Below are positions 1 through 10,933 of a stretch of DNA of 64,000 nucleotides, in pieces. The position numbers and the translations under genes were made by a program. This stretch comes from Metellina segmentata (taxonomy: Eukaryota > Arthropoda > Arachnida > Araneae > Tetragnathidae), in assembly GCA_947359465.1 (NCBI GenBank), contig OX375877.1, forward strand, positions 28,097,235 through 28,161,234, in the 5' to 3' direction. Within the stretch, counting starts at the first letter, position 1; each line of letters opens with the position of its first letter. The notes beneath the pieces are model-generated. The model ran no database searches. It was not told where the DNA came from and saw nothing but the letters and a program-made list of their open reading frames with translations.

Positions 1-170
1 AAGTGTTTGTCTGTCTGTTTGTTTGTTTCTTGCCCGTGAAGTCCTGACGGAATCTACTGCACTTGCAGTAGTGGGATTTGGCATACATGTAGTGAGAATT
101 TTTCGCAATTTTAGGGTCGAGGCGAATTTTAAAATTTAATCTAGAACATGTTTAAATGAATTTAATAGCT
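1..170 (+). mobile_element. Helitron family B, 5'-end fragment
   Basis: The window opens inside the 5' region of a non-autonomous Helitron. The segment matches the starts of the copies at 10934 and 17518: a GTTTGTCTGTTTG run, a CCTGACGGAATCTA block, GGGATTTGGCA, then TTGCAATTTTAGGGTCG and a TCTAGAACAT block. The extreme 5' end lies outside the window and I see no matching 3' terminus. It has no coding capacity. Confidence 0.6.
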
Positions 171-640
171 TTTTTTCACCATTTTTCATTCTACCGTGCT
201 ATTGGTGATGGCTCTGGGATCAATCCCGAAGGGAAATATTCGATAAAATACAACAGAATAATAAATAAATGCCAAACAACGTAATGTAAAAAAGTAAATA
301 TTTGAAATTTTGTGATAGCTTCTAGAAAGTTCTGCGCTGTGTGATATCAAAATACCAACATTAATGAAAAATAGTTGTGAAAACTATCGTCTGCAATCTG
401 CGTAATGTCGTTTTTGAACATGGAACTATTTTAATATTTGTTCAGTTATATAATGCAATTAAGCGCGTGGTAGGGTGTCCAAATATCGCCTAGTCTAACT
501 ATTTTTCTGTATCTCAGCCTCTTAGGTTTGGAAATAAAACTGAAAATTAAGTGAATATCACTATGAACTATTCTCATTTGGTTTCCAGATATGGTTTACC
601 TTATTTAATTATGTCAGTTTAAGTTAACTAGTCAAACTTC
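171..640. other. No recognisable gene
   Basis: AT-rich sequence with no coding potential. I see no repeat partner elsewhere in the window and no structured element. Confidence 0.5.
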
Positions 641-1080
641 GAAAAGTTTCACAAGAGAATTTTCAAGTAGGTTCCTAATATTGCCTACCCATGTTCATAT
701 TACCACCCGCCAAGCGAAATTAGGAGCTACTATCAAAAACGAGTTGCTAGTAGAGCATACATACCCACTTTTAGTATTTAATGCACTTTCAAGTCATATA
801 AACGAAATTATGATACGGAAACACTTATCTGGATGTTCTCTGAATTTATTGGAGACATAAAAATACGATGATCACAGCTTCAAATACTTCAGATGCAATA
901 GTGTTGTTTATATAACTGACAGGAAACTTGCTGGTGGCGCTACGAGTGGCAAAACCCTAGACCATCAAGGTAACTACATCAACTCTTAGATGTCACGCAT
1001 AGTAGCTTGCTAACACGAGTAGGCGATATTAAGAACAAGGGCGATAGTTGGAACACCTACTCTAATATCTGTCTATATTA
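641..1080 (-). repeat. Dispersed repeat R, uninterrupted copy
   Basis: Read on the minus strand, this segment matches 24290-25090: the blocks around CGCCACCAGCAAGTTTCCTG, TTCGTTTATATGACTTGAAAG, GTAGCTCCTAATT and GGCGGGTGGTAATA are shared. The plus-strand copy is interrupted by a tRNA-SINE just after GTAGCTCCTAATTTTGCC, and this copy has no SINE there, so it represents the empty site. The repeat itself is non-coding and I cannot assign it to a family. Confidence 0.7.
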
Positions 1081-1563
1081 AAAAAAAGTTACCGCCGCCA
1101 GCCACTGCAGGATTGAAAACTGTGTTGTTTAGCTCGATTCTTAGACGGTTTCCCTAGAAAGTTTGGATCAGAAAAATATGAAATTAACATTGCTTGTTCT
1201 TTATCGTGTTCTCTGGAGAACTGTAAAGATCTTTTTCCGATGCGGTTATTAGTTTAGGGTTTATTAAGTGTCAAAGTTTGAAAAGCGAAATTTCTTCCAC
1301 GAGTGAGCAAAACACATTCAAATTTTCAGTCTTAAGCCTTGAGTTTTTTTTAAAGAGTACATCTCAACGTACATTTTTGCAGCTCGTCGAGTTTTTTTAG
1401 AAATTTCAATTTGATTCTTGATAATGTTTTTTTGAAATTCGGGAAAAATCGGGACATTTTCGTTACTTTTTTTAAAACTATCATATCTATATCTTATTAC
1501 AATAAGTTTTTAATTTTTAAAATATCGCAGTATACCTCAGAATGTACTCTTTCTTACGGTATA
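1081..1563. other. No recognisable gene
   Basis: AT-rich DNA. One short open frame exists but shows no family resemblance. Nothing else is seen. Confidence 0.45.
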
Positions 1564-1606
1564 GTTATTTGGCTAGCTGAAGCGAGCAGGGGGCAGAGCC
1601 CCCTAG
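1564..1606 (+). mobile_element. Helitron family A, 3' terminus
   Basis: Solo Helitron-like 3' end: GCGAGCAGGGGGC followed by a GC-rich hairpin (GGGGGCAGAGCCCCC, 1589-1603) and terminal CTAG then T. The same terminus ends the longer copies at 3508, 12854 and 14384. I cannot place the corresponding 5' end. Confidence 0.6.
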
Positions 1607-2860
1607 TGTAAAAAAATGTAAATGTGAAACTAATTTTTCAGTGTCAGGGCAAAAAATGGTTCAGTCAAATAGGCTACTCCTGAGAATCTAAGTTGAATAC
1701 TTCATTTTCTTAGAAATATTCCGGAAGAAAAAGAAGCATTGCATGAAGCAAATAATTGCAATTAGATTCATAGATCGATTTAGTTTCGATTTTTTACATG
1801 GTATTCTGTGTTATTTTCTTAATTAATGGTTCACTTGACTCCTTTTGACCCTTATTGCCCGACGCGGAAAAATTATAATCATCTGCACATACCTCTTAAT
1901 TTAAGAAGTTCGCTTTTTACACTACGCAATAAATTTGTCTTACAAAAATACATTAGATTTAAAATCGATTTAGGATTTCGTTCCTTCTATTCATCCGATT
2001 GCTTCCATGTGCTCAAGTTCATCCGAAGCTCTCAAGTGTCACCTGCAACAATCTAATGGTACCTTAAGAACTCCGAACAAGAACAGAAAATAGAAGTTTT
2101 AGTCAAGTGTCTCAAATAGAAAATTGTACGGCACTTCGAGATGATGGAAGGTTTGGTGAAATGGGGCAAAAAAAAATCGCTTCTCGTCTTTCTCTTCTAT
2201 TTACACTTAAGGGTAAAATCGAGGAGCTTACAAGAATGCTAGGAAAAGATAAGAGATAAAGTGTTATGTTCTTAGTGCCGAAGTAAATACCACACTTTTG
2301 AGGTGTCGACACTTTATTGAACGAGAGGGCACTGTTACTGGTTGTTCCCTCTTTGTGTTTCGGAAAATTTAGTTCTTTTTAAAGAATATGGGAACATGAG
2401 ACTGCGGTTGAAGAACAAACAAGCAGAGGTGGCTGAATTGTGTTTGTGGGGGAGAATATTCATTAAAAGTGATTTGAGCTGAACCTTCTAAAATATCACT
2501 GGTGTTTACTGTCGGAGTAAATGCAGAGATGCCATGATTAGATGTTTGAGAAATCGAGAATGTGATATAATTGAGTGTTCAGGAATTATGTAATTTTTTG
2601 TAAATTATAAACATTGTGAAAAGTTTTAATAATATTGCCACGTGCTGAACTTTATAGATGATAAATGAATGAAAGAAAACATAAAGTTCCGGGTCAAAAA
2701 ACGCCATTACACTTTGATGGAAGACGAAATTTTTTCATACCTATTTTGACGTAGAATACGTCTTACCTTTCGAAACCGGGATACCATGCTTAAATTTTTT
2801 AGTATCACAAAAAAGCGTAAGTGCAAAAAATTTAATAATTTCGAAATATATAAATCTATA
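1607..2860. other. No recognisable gene
   Basis: AT-rich, with short open frames only (for example about 1826-2056 and 2112-2312 minus). None resembles a known family and no repeat partner is seen. Confidence 0.4.
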
Positions 2861-3508
2861 TCTATATATATATATTTCTCTTACGTGGCACGCAAAAAAG
2901 ACGTTATTTGTTACCACGTTTTGGCAACATTGTGCGATTGTTTGTTTACTAGGAGCCTCGCGAGTCATTTGAATCTATAGCGTTATCGGATGAAATTTTA
3001 TTGAAAAAAAAATGAATTTTAGACGAGCTGTTGCGGTTTGTAATAGAAATCTAAGAAAGCGGAGGATCTTTTCAGGGCTATTTAAAAAACGGTCCTTTTC
3101 AAGGCTAACAATTATAGTACAACAAGACGCGTGCACTACAACTTTCGACAACAAACTCAGTCAAAAAGTGTATGGGTGGCTCGAGTACTGGGGAAATGTA
3201 CACACAAACAACATGCTGGGTATTCAATTTCCAAAGCAGCGCTCACATTGCGAGTAAAAATTTGCTCAAAGTTTTCATCTAAATTCTGATTCCAGAGGTA
3301 CTGTATATATATTTTATGTAATACAACAAATTTAGATTTGAAAAATATTTTTTTGGAATATATTTTGTAATCAATCCCTTCTGCTAGGACACGTGTCTTC
3401 ATTGATGCGAGCGAAGCGAGCATAGGTTCGCGCAGCGAACCAATGAGAATTGCGAAGCAATCCTCCGGGGGTTGGCGAGCGTTAGCGAGCAGGGGGCGGG
3501 CCCCCTAG
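2861..3508 (+). mobile_element. Helitron family A, non-autonomous copy 1
   Basis: A 648-bp element from TCTATATATA to the CTAG terminus, with a GC-rich hairpin (GGGGGCGGGCCCCC) directly before CTAG. This is the architecture of Helitron ends: 5' TC, 3' hairpin plus CTRR, no TIR, no target duplication. It is full-length collinear with 12216-12854 and with 14384-15033 (inverted). It contains no Rep/helicase, so it would depend on a helper. The copies differ by scattered substitutions and small indels. Confidence 0.75.
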
Positions 3509-3891
3509 TATATATAATTCAAATACCACTCACTGACTCACTCATCACTGTATCTCAAGAACTACAAGTCCTAGGAAGCTGAAATTTTGCAGGGTGATTC
3601 TTCTTATACCGTAAAGGTGCACTAAAAAAGGATTTTGAAAAATTCGAATTCTAAGAGGCCTACAATTGACCTAAGGCCTAAGTCAAAAGCAATTTGAAAT
3701 CGTCATAGAAATAACATTGAGTATAAAACGATAACTCTCAGATTGCTTCACCAGTGTTGAAAGAAAAACAATATTTTTAAAACAAATTAAATTGTAATCT
3801 TCATGTTTGAACAGTCTTTTTACTTCTTCCCATGATGAAAATAATATTCATAAATATTTGATTGACGAAGATAAAAAATGTTTAGAACATT
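3509..3891. repeat. Helitron-like leader and left half of a duplicated segment
   Basis: Directly after the family A Helitron comes an ATATATAATT leader with CACTCACTGACTCACTCATCACTG, a pattern typical of another Helitron family's 5' end; its 3' end is not seen. About 3745-3891 is a diverged copy of about 4140-4300 (shared blocks around AACAAATTAAATT, ATGTTTGAAC and AAATATTTGATT). The two copies are separated by a MITE and unique sequence. Confidence 0.4.
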
Positions 3892-4041
3892 CTGTGCTCA
3901 GATGGCAAAATGTTACAAGTCACTTTTTTCAATTTTTACGAAATTTGGCACGTTCTGAATATTAACAAACCAGATTCCAGGATGGGACTTACTCAACTTT
4001 TTGGGAAAAGTGACTAATAACATTTTGCCATCTGAGCACAG
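3892..4041. mobile_element. 150-bp palindromic MITE
   Basis: Near-perfect terminal inverted repeats of about 37 bp start CTGTGCTCAGATGGCAAAAT on the left and end ATTTTGCCATCTGAGCACAG on the right. The element is flanked by ATT on both sides (3889-3891, 4042-4044), which suggests a 3-bp target duplication as in PIF/Harbinger-type MITEs. It is non-coding. The superfamily assignment is inference from the 3-bp duplication alone. Confidence 0.6.
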
Positions 4042-4484
4042 ATTTAATTTTACATTTACATAACTTTTGTACCGAAACACGACAAGCCGGAACGATAAAC
4101 TCAAACATTGAGCATTAAACGATTGCTGTATGCAGATCAAATTGCTTTACCAGCGTTGATCGAAAAATATTTTTTTTTAACAAATTAAATTTCGAAATTT
4201 ATGTTTGAACTGACTTTTTATTACTACTTATGATGTAAATAATTTATAAATATTTGATTTATGAAGAAAGAATATTCAGACCAGTTAATTTTACGTTTAC
4301 TTAAATTTTGTAATGGAGCAACCCAAACGATAAACTCATTGATCATAAAGGCGTAATTTTCCTACTCGGTATCTGGCAACATCATAATTACTGTTTCATT
4401 TTTTAATTTGTTTTATAATTCTTTATTTTGGGTATTTAAATTGACAACGAGATGGTTGCGATCATATTTGAGGATTCCCAAGTA
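4042..4484. other. Right half of a diverged duplication, no gene
   Basis: Contains the second copy (about 4140-4300) of the segment seen at 3745-3891. It has no coding potential and ends at the TA preceding the Tc1 element. Confidence 0.4.
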
Positions 4485-4863
4485 CACTGCCCTCCAAAAG
4501 TTAAGGTACAGGATGTTTTCCGATGCTTACCATTAAACAAATTGCAGTCACAATAAAATTCATACTTTATACGAATGATAGTAATGAACTCTAAGGACAC
4601 TTACGCCAAAAACTATAGTCCTCACTTTTGTTTTTAAAAAAAATGGATACTTTATAAAAATATGCAAAAATTCAACTTTCGTAACTTCGTGTGTAAGTTT
4701 TGCGCATGATGGTTGATCTTCAATTGTTGCTGGCAATTTCGTTGACAATATCCAGGAGTGTCTAGCAATGACTAGGAGAAATCGTTTACCCGATTCCTTA
4801 AGATGGCGAGTGGTCGGATGGATGGAAATGGGGTTGTCGCAAGCTGATGCTGGTAGACGTCTC

Positions 4864-5672
4864 GGTACAGCTACACTCTACGTTTATGACTGATGGCAAC
4901 GGCTTGGCGATTTTTTTTGGCGCACTTCTAAAGTCGCCAAGGAAATAATTATTTCTTAACTCTTTTCCTGTCACAATTTTTTTTTTACAACACACTTTTT
5001 AAGCACATTTTAGAACATTTTAAAAAGTATATTTAAAAAAAATTTCACAAAAAGTAGTAAGCTTAATCACATATCAAAACACATTTGTGAACCAGCAGAG
5101 AAACTAAGCTACGAATGGTAAGAATACCCTGAAACTTATCAATTACACTAATAGAGTGAGCATGTTGAAAAAGAAAAAGATTTACAAAAGAAAAAAAGAA
5201 AGAAAGAATACCTGATAACGTCAGAATTCTCTCGTAAAATAATAATGAAAACGAAAATGGTCAAAAAAACAAAACTCTTAATCCGGTCGTGAAAAAAAAA
5301 AAACTATTATAACAAAATAAAAATTCCACAACAGTCAAAATACAAATAAATGGACCAATGGTATCACAGAAAACGATTTAAAAGGACCAATGCAATAAAA
5401 GGATATTTTAAAAACAAAATAACCAATGGGAGGAAAGAAAAAATTTCAAACGAATCGATGAAATCAAACGATTTTAACGGATTTTGGAAGAACTTTCTAG
5501 ATTATTCAAAATGAAAATTGAAAGTTTCCGTTTGCCGAGGTTGCCGTGAAAACCACAACAACAGCAACGAAAGATGGGTTGCCTTAATTTATCGTAACTC
5601 GCTACTAGAAGTTCGCCAAAAAAAATCGCCAAGCCGTTGCCATCCCTCATAAACGTAGAGTGTAGCTGTACC
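4864..5672. mobile_element. MITE-8 copy 1 (8-bp target duplication)
   Basis: An 809-bp insertion bounded by GGTACAGCTACACTCTACG and its inverted counterpart, with long inverted ends that continue through TTGGCGATTTTTTTTGGCG. It is flanked by GACGTCTC on both sides (4856-4863, 5673-5680). The 8-bp duplication is the hAT/P-element size, but I see no hAT transposase and the termini do not match the usual CAG start, so the superfamily is open. It is non-coding. Confidence 0.8.
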
Positions 5673-6451
5673 GACGTCTCAATGTGTCTCGTAGTGTGGT
5701 TCGACGACTGTTGGATCATTTTCAATCCAAAGATTCTGTGTCTAGACGTCATGTTCCAGGCCGACCACAGGTTTCAACACCTACGGGAGACCGTTTCCTA
5801 GCTCTTTAAGTCCGAAGGAGGAGACGCACTACTATGCCTCAGCTCGTTGCAGATCATTTTGTCGCATCAGGAACAAGAATCTCCGCTACTACGGTGAGAA
5901 GACGCCTTCACAATGCAGGTCTCTACGCAAGACGACCATTTGTGTATTCCCTCGGAATCCGACGTCATAGAAGTGTCAACGTATGTTGGGGAATTGAACA
6001 CGTTTCCTGAACCAGACATCAATGGGCTTCTGTACTCTTCACAGACGAGTCCAGGTTCACACTGGAGATCGATTCAGGGCGTCTGCTGATCTGACGGGAT
6101 CAACGCACTAGGTACAAGCCATACAAAATTGTTGAAGACACAGTTACAGAGGTGGTGGAATCACGGTTTGGGCAGGGATCTCTTTCGGTGGTCACACTGA
6201 CTTGCATGTGTTCCATGGAGGAACTCTGACTGGTGTGAGACATCGGGATGAGATCTTTGATACACATGTTCGCTCATATGCTATTGGTAAAGGTTTCATT
6301 CTTATGGAGGATAATGCTAGACTTCACAGATCAGTGCTTGTTGAGGTCTATCTTGAGGGTCACGGTTTGGAGCGAATGGAATCGCCAGTTTAATCTTCAG
6401 ACCTTAATCCAAAAGAGCATGTTTGGGACTTCCTTGGCAGACACGATGCTG

Positions 6452-7276
6452 GGTACAGCTACACTCTACGTTTATGAGTGATGGCAACGGCTTGGCGATT
6501 TTTTTTGGCGCACTTCTAGTAGCGAGTTACGATAAATTAAGGCAACCCATCTTTCGTTGCTGTTGTTGTGGTTTTCACGGCAACCTCGGCAAACGGAAAC
6601 TTTCAATTTTCATTTTGAATAATCTAGAAAGTTCTTCCAAAATCCGTTCAAATCGTTTGATTTCATTGATTCGTTTGAAATTTTTCTTTCCTCCCATTGG
6701 TTATTTTGATTTTAAAATATCCTTTGATTGCATTGGCCGTTTAAATTTTTTTTTCTTTGATACCATTGGTTTATTTATTTGTATTTCTACAGTTGTGAAA
6801 TTTTTATTTCATAATAATTTTTTTTTCACGGCAGAGTTCTGACATGTATTGTTTTTCGCATTTGTGGAATATTCTTGTTTCGTAATTTTTTTTCTCGGGA
6901 CCGTTCTGATGTATCAGGTTGTATTATTTCTTGCTTTTTTTCTTTTAAAAATCTTTTTCTTTTTCAACTTGCCTACTGTATTTAGTGTAATTGATAAGTT
7001 TCATGGTATTCTTTACCCAACATTCGTCGCTTAGTTTCTCTGCTGGTTCACAAATGTGTTTTAATATGTGCTGAAGTTTACTACTTTTTGTGAAATTTTT
7101 TAAAATATTCTTTTCAAAACGTTCTGAAAATGTTTAAAAAGTGTGTTGTAAAAAGAAAAAAAGTTTTGACAGAAAAGAGTTAGGAAATAACTCTTTCCTT
7201 GGCGACTTTAGAAGTGCGCCAAAAACAATCGCCAAGGCCGTTGCCACCGCTCATAAACGTAGACTGTAGCTGTACC
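6452..7276. mobile_element. MITE-8 copy 2 (8-bp target duplication)
   Basis: An 825-bp element of the same family as 4864-5672, in opposite orientation relative to the internal sequence. It starts GGTACAGCTACACTCTACG, ends with the inverted form GTAGCTGTACC, and is flanked by CGATGCTG on both sides (6444-6451, 7277-7284). Open frames inside it (for example 6423-6842) are T-rich and unrelated to known proteins. Confidence 0.8.
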
Positions 7277-7711
7277 CGATGCTGCTTTAAGTCCTCCTCC
7301 AAGGTCGTTACATGAGCTGGAACAAGGGTTACTCCATGTCTGGTCCTCGCTTCCCATTTCGGTCTCCGACAACTTAATTGGCAGCATGGAAAGTCGATGC
7401 CGCCAATGCATGGTAGTTAGGGGTGGACACATTCCTTATTAGAACCCATTTTTTTTAATGATTCCGAGACATTTCCCCCACATAAATCTGTGATGTACTG
7501 TTTTCGCAAATAATGGACTTTTCTGCCAAGAGCGCTTTGTTTGTTGAAAATCATGTTTGTGTTGTCCGTATGTAAACTTCTAGGTCGCATTCAACAAAAC
7601 ACTGTTTAGTGCACATTTCCTCAAAATTTTTTGTTTCGATGTTCCTTCATTTTCAAATTAGACAAAAAAAAAAAAACATCTTGTACCTTACTTGATTTTT
7701 GGAGGGCAGTG

Positions 7712-9039
7712 TATTATAAATATGTGTTACTTTTGTTTATAAATCATTATAATTTTTTATCAATATTGTACAAGATTTTTGTCGAATTGTTCTACTTCAG
7801 AATACATTCAGGAAATCGATACTCAACCCGCTAGAACAGATATTTTTTTTCAAAATTCTGCATATTTTGCAAGGATCGGAATTTTGTTTCTGTTTGTATA
7901 TATATACTCCAATGTATTACTATTCCAGAAATATTATATAGGAGATAGATTTTATTTATTTTCTTCAAAATATCACTAGACATGGGAACTTTCGTAGGGT
8001 ATATGTATATTACCACCAACTTTCTTTAAATCTTTGGTTGAATACGTAATAGTGTATATATAATATAAATAAATAAAATATACAAATAAAAATATTTTTA
8101 AAATGACAAGTATATTTTAAAAATAACTTTAAAATAAGATGGGTTACGTTAAATTAAAACGGGTAATCACATGTTGTAGTTCAAATATATTTCAAAATTT
8201 TGATAGAGCGTTTCATTGAAAGACATTAAAATAAATTAAATTTCATTTGTTTTTCGTATTTTCGTGTCTTTTGTGAAAGCTGTATTCCATAGTCAAGTAA
8301 CTACATATATCATTCTAAATAGGTATGTGATTTCCATTTAGAAACCAAATTTCTGATCTTAAAAAGTACCATATGGGTTCAATTTAAAATTGTATGTCTG
8401 TCGGAGAAAAGGGAATTTTTAACAAGATTTTGTTGATCTAAGAATAATATCACACTAACTAATTTTGAAAAATTGAAATTTTATGTCTTAAGAGACAGAA
8501 AGTCATGGTTGCTGACTCTATTTATTGAAGCTGTTCTTATGAAACTCAAATACATGGGAATCGTCCATTGAAAGCAGTGATTTTCTTTTTGTAAAAGCGA
8601 TGTAAAATCAACATTCTGTTTATTTAAAAATTGTAATAGATTGAGTTTAATGTGTCTACTCTGATGGCATGTATTTCTAACAAAGGCTATGTTATTCCAT
8701 ATGCCACTGAATGGAATTTTCTGAGAAAAGTGTGTTTGTGCTTCAAACTAAATTAGTCACGAATGCCGTACATTTTTAGCTCTCTTGGACAAATAGAACG
8801 CGGGTTAATATGTAGCCTATCATATCCACATTGTTCTAAAATATAAGTGTACCAAATGTGTGGATTGATCAAACGGTGTAGATTTGCATAGAGAACAGAA
8901 AAATGCCTACTCTACTGCATACTAGGTGCAAGAATGGCACAAGTAAAACATATTCATAGAAAAACTAAGTACTCGATTATCTGCCGAAAATTCGCCATTT
9001 TTACTGAAAATGAATATACGGGAATATTTATAGTCACTT
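7712..9039. other. AT-rich region, no gene
   Basis: No coding region is supported. About 7740-7910 shares blocks with the interior of the Helitron at 30250-31204 (around TCAATATT, GTCGAATTG and GGAATTTTGTTTCTGTTTG), so part of this stretch is probably old Helitron sequence. 8050-9039 shows nothing recognisable. Confidence 0.4.
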
Positions 9040-9279
9040 GAAAACTAAAAATCCACTTCTGCAATAGTCTCTTTGGAAAAAAATCTTACAGAAAAAGTGC
9101 GACGAATATGAAATGGATTATATGGTTGAATACAACATGTATGCATATTTGCGTCCGAAGCAAATTGTAAAAGTGATGGTGAAATTAAAATGGTATTAAA
9201 TTTTTTTTCCCTACACTTAAATGATGCTAACATTTTTTTATGAAAAAGAATTGATGATAACTTTTCAATCAAGATATTA
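9040..9279 (+). mobile_element. Helitron family C 3' segment (left of mariner)
   Basis: Matches 21540-21670 (GGATTATA, AAATTGTAAAAG, CTTTTCAA blocks) and the 3' part of the copy ending at 31204. The segment is continued at 10584-10622 by CAACCCTAGCAAAGCCGGGTA and a terminal CTAG, so the mariner-like element at 9280-10583 sits inside this Helitron close to its 3' end. Confidence 0.55.
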
Positions 9280-10583
9280 CAGAGGCTGTTCACACATTTT
9301 TTAGACAATGTATATTGTATTCACAAAACTAAATTACATAAAATTCTTGTGTTTTAAATGTTCTATTTGATAGTCCTTATTCTGAACTATCTTTCTGCAC
9401 CGTAATTTCCAGGATAATAATGCCTTTTGAAGTGTCAGAAGAGGTATTCTATACCATTCCTCCTGAACAGCTTTCCAGAGTCCTGTAAGGGTTGTGGGAC
9501 GACGTTTGGATAATGCAGATTTTAAAAGTCCGAAAGCACAAAAATCCATAGGTGATACATCGGGAGATTTAGTAGGGATATCAGTGAAGGGTATGGGCCT
9601 TGATAACGGTTTTTTGTTCCATTTCTTTTAGGAAATTTACAGTGGATTTTGATGTGTGACTGCTAGCTTTGTCTTGATGGAGTTCCACAGATTGATGGCA
9701 CTGTAGGTAAAGCGAAGGTATTTCATTCAGAAAAATTGGCGATAAAATATGTTCCTGATAGTATTTGGAGTTATATTGACATTTTTTTCCACTCTCTTTA
9801 TTTTTAACTTGCCATAATATGAAAACCCAGCAACAATCATGAATCCCTTAGAAAAACTTTCTTTCGATTCTGTGAACCATGTACTTAAATTTTTTTCTTC
9901 CCTTTTATGATAATAAATGACTCTTTTTTTGCTGCAATCCTTTAAATACACCCATGATTCATCTATTGTGACAATTTTTTTCCATTTTTTTTTGTTGGAG
10001 AAGTGTTTCTCATACAGAATTCGGCAGCGTGTGCTGCGTTCAGCGATATGCTTTGGAGAAAGACGATGCACATTGCGTTTTATCGCTTTTTTGAGATTTA
10101 AATCAACGTTTATCATTTTGTTTACAGTGGACACCGACCATTTTAAGGATTTTGCAACTGTCCTTTGACTAGGGGGATTTTCTTTTAACATTAAACAACG
10201 TACCTTTGCAATAGTCGAAGATGTCCGTTTCTTCCTTGGATACTTGTTTGGAATTTTTGTCCCACTTGAGGCTCCAATTTGACGTTTTTTTCCTTTTTTG
10301 TTGACAATATTAGCTATCGACGCTTTAGATATCACAAAACCATGACTCTCATATCGTTTTTGGATAACGGAATATGAATATTTCTCTTCGGAAAGAGCAT
10401 AAATATAGCCTTCGAACCATTGCTTCGTTAAAAGCGCCATTTTGAATAAAACAAACCTCTCAAGTCGCAGGCGATAATTTTGACTTTTAAAAACACAGTA
10501 CAACTGCAATTATTTCTTTTGCAGCAAACGATTTTTTATTACCGCTAACCAAAATCGTCTATAAAATGTGCGAACAGCCTCTG
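9280..10583 (-). mobile_element. Mariner/Tc1-superfamily element
   Basis: A 1304-bp element with inverted ends CAGAGGCTGTTCACACATTT and its complement at 10555-10583 (one mismatch in the first 20 bp). It is flanked by TA on both sides (9278-9279, 10584-10585). It encodes a transposase on the minus strand that fills nearly the whole length. Size, TA target and enzyme type fit the mariner group. The termini are well preserved, so insertion is relatively recent, but the coding region is frameshifted. Confidence 0.85.
9334..10509 (-). pseudogene. Mariner-like transposase, frameshifted
   Basis: The first 260 codons (10509-9727, likely start at the MALLTKQW methionine near 10440) hold a two-part helix-turn-helix DNA-binding region and the first catalytic motif TIDESWVYL near 9965, then KGFMIVAGFSYYG. 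The frame then breaks. The second motif (HQDKASSH type, near 9690) and the third (SPDVSPMDFCAFG, near 9555) lie in other frames, the last within 9334-9549. Order and motifs fit a DD..D mariner-type transposase of about 340 residues. At least two frameshifts make it inactive as read here. Confidence 0.8.
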
Positions 10584-10585
10584 TA

Positions 10586-10622
10586 TTAAGTCAACCCTAG
10601 CAAAGCCGGGTATTTCTGCTAG
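10586..10622 (+). mobile_element. Helitron family C, 3' terminus
   Basis: CAACCCTAGCAAAGCCGGGTATTTCTG followed by CTAG (10619-10622) and T. The imperfect CCC..GGG hairpin before CTAG is the Helitron 3' signature and matches the end at 31204. It is the right-hand continuation of 9040-9279 after the mariner insertion. Confidence 0.6.
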
Positions 10623-10933
10623 TGATATATAAATGAGCGATATAGCGTTCAAAAGAGCATTTAACAATATAATGTTATATATTATCACTGATCTTGCGCT
10701 GACGTTATTGGATGATGCAATCGTAGCGCAAAGTTGAGTCACTAAAATACGTACTGCCGCTCATATTAATTTAGTCAAGCTCCAGCCTCCTTTGTGTGAG
10801 TATGACGTTTTAGGTGTCATTTGTATCGCCTCTTTGAGCTTTATCAATAAAAACACAAATAAAACTTAAAATATTTAATACTTGTTTAGATATCAGACTT
10901 CAAAGTGTGAAAATTTAAAAATGTCCAAATATA
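10623..10933. other. No recognisable gene
   Basis: Short AT-rich spacer between two Helitrons. Nothing seen. Confidence 0.4.

Larger units (their letters stand above)
4768..7440 (+). pseudogene. Tc1-like transposase, interrupted and decayed
   Basis: The reading frame begins at about 4768 (MTRRNRLPDSLRWRVVGWME), a Tc1-type N-terminal helix-turn-helix start. It is cut by a MITE after the RRLG residues, resumes at about 5681 and continues through the second HTH. The first catalytic Asp lies in TDESRF near 6041, the second in MEDNARLH near 6305, and the third motif in SSDLNPKEHVWDF near 6400. It is cut again at 6452 and resumes in frame at 7285 to a C-terminus near 7440. Several stop codons are present, for example before the third motif, so no active enzyme is expected. 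The role would have been cut-and-paste DDE transposition. Confidence 0.8.
4485..7711 (+). mobile_element. Tc1-like transposon with two nested MITE insertions
   Basis: Terminal repeats CACTGCCCTCCAAAAGTTAAGGTAC (left) and the inverted counterpart at 7682-7711 are flanked by TA (4483-4484, 7712-7713), the Tc1/mariner target. The span is 3227 bp. Removing two insertions of the same MITE (4864-5672 and 6452-7276, each with an 8-bp target duplication) leaves about 1.6 kb, the normal length of a Tc1 element. A decayed transposase runs through it on the plus strand. The nesting gives relative age: Tc1 first, then both MITEs. Confidence 0.85.

Noticed and set aside
4864..5672. Classic hAT element
   Set aside because: 8-bp duplications fit hAT, but the GGTACAGC ends do not show the usual hAT terminus and no transposase is present; left unassigned.
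6423..6842. 139-codon plus-strand protein
   Set aside because: Lies across the Tc1/MITE boundary and into T-rich MITE sequence; phenylalanine-rich translation is a composition artefact.
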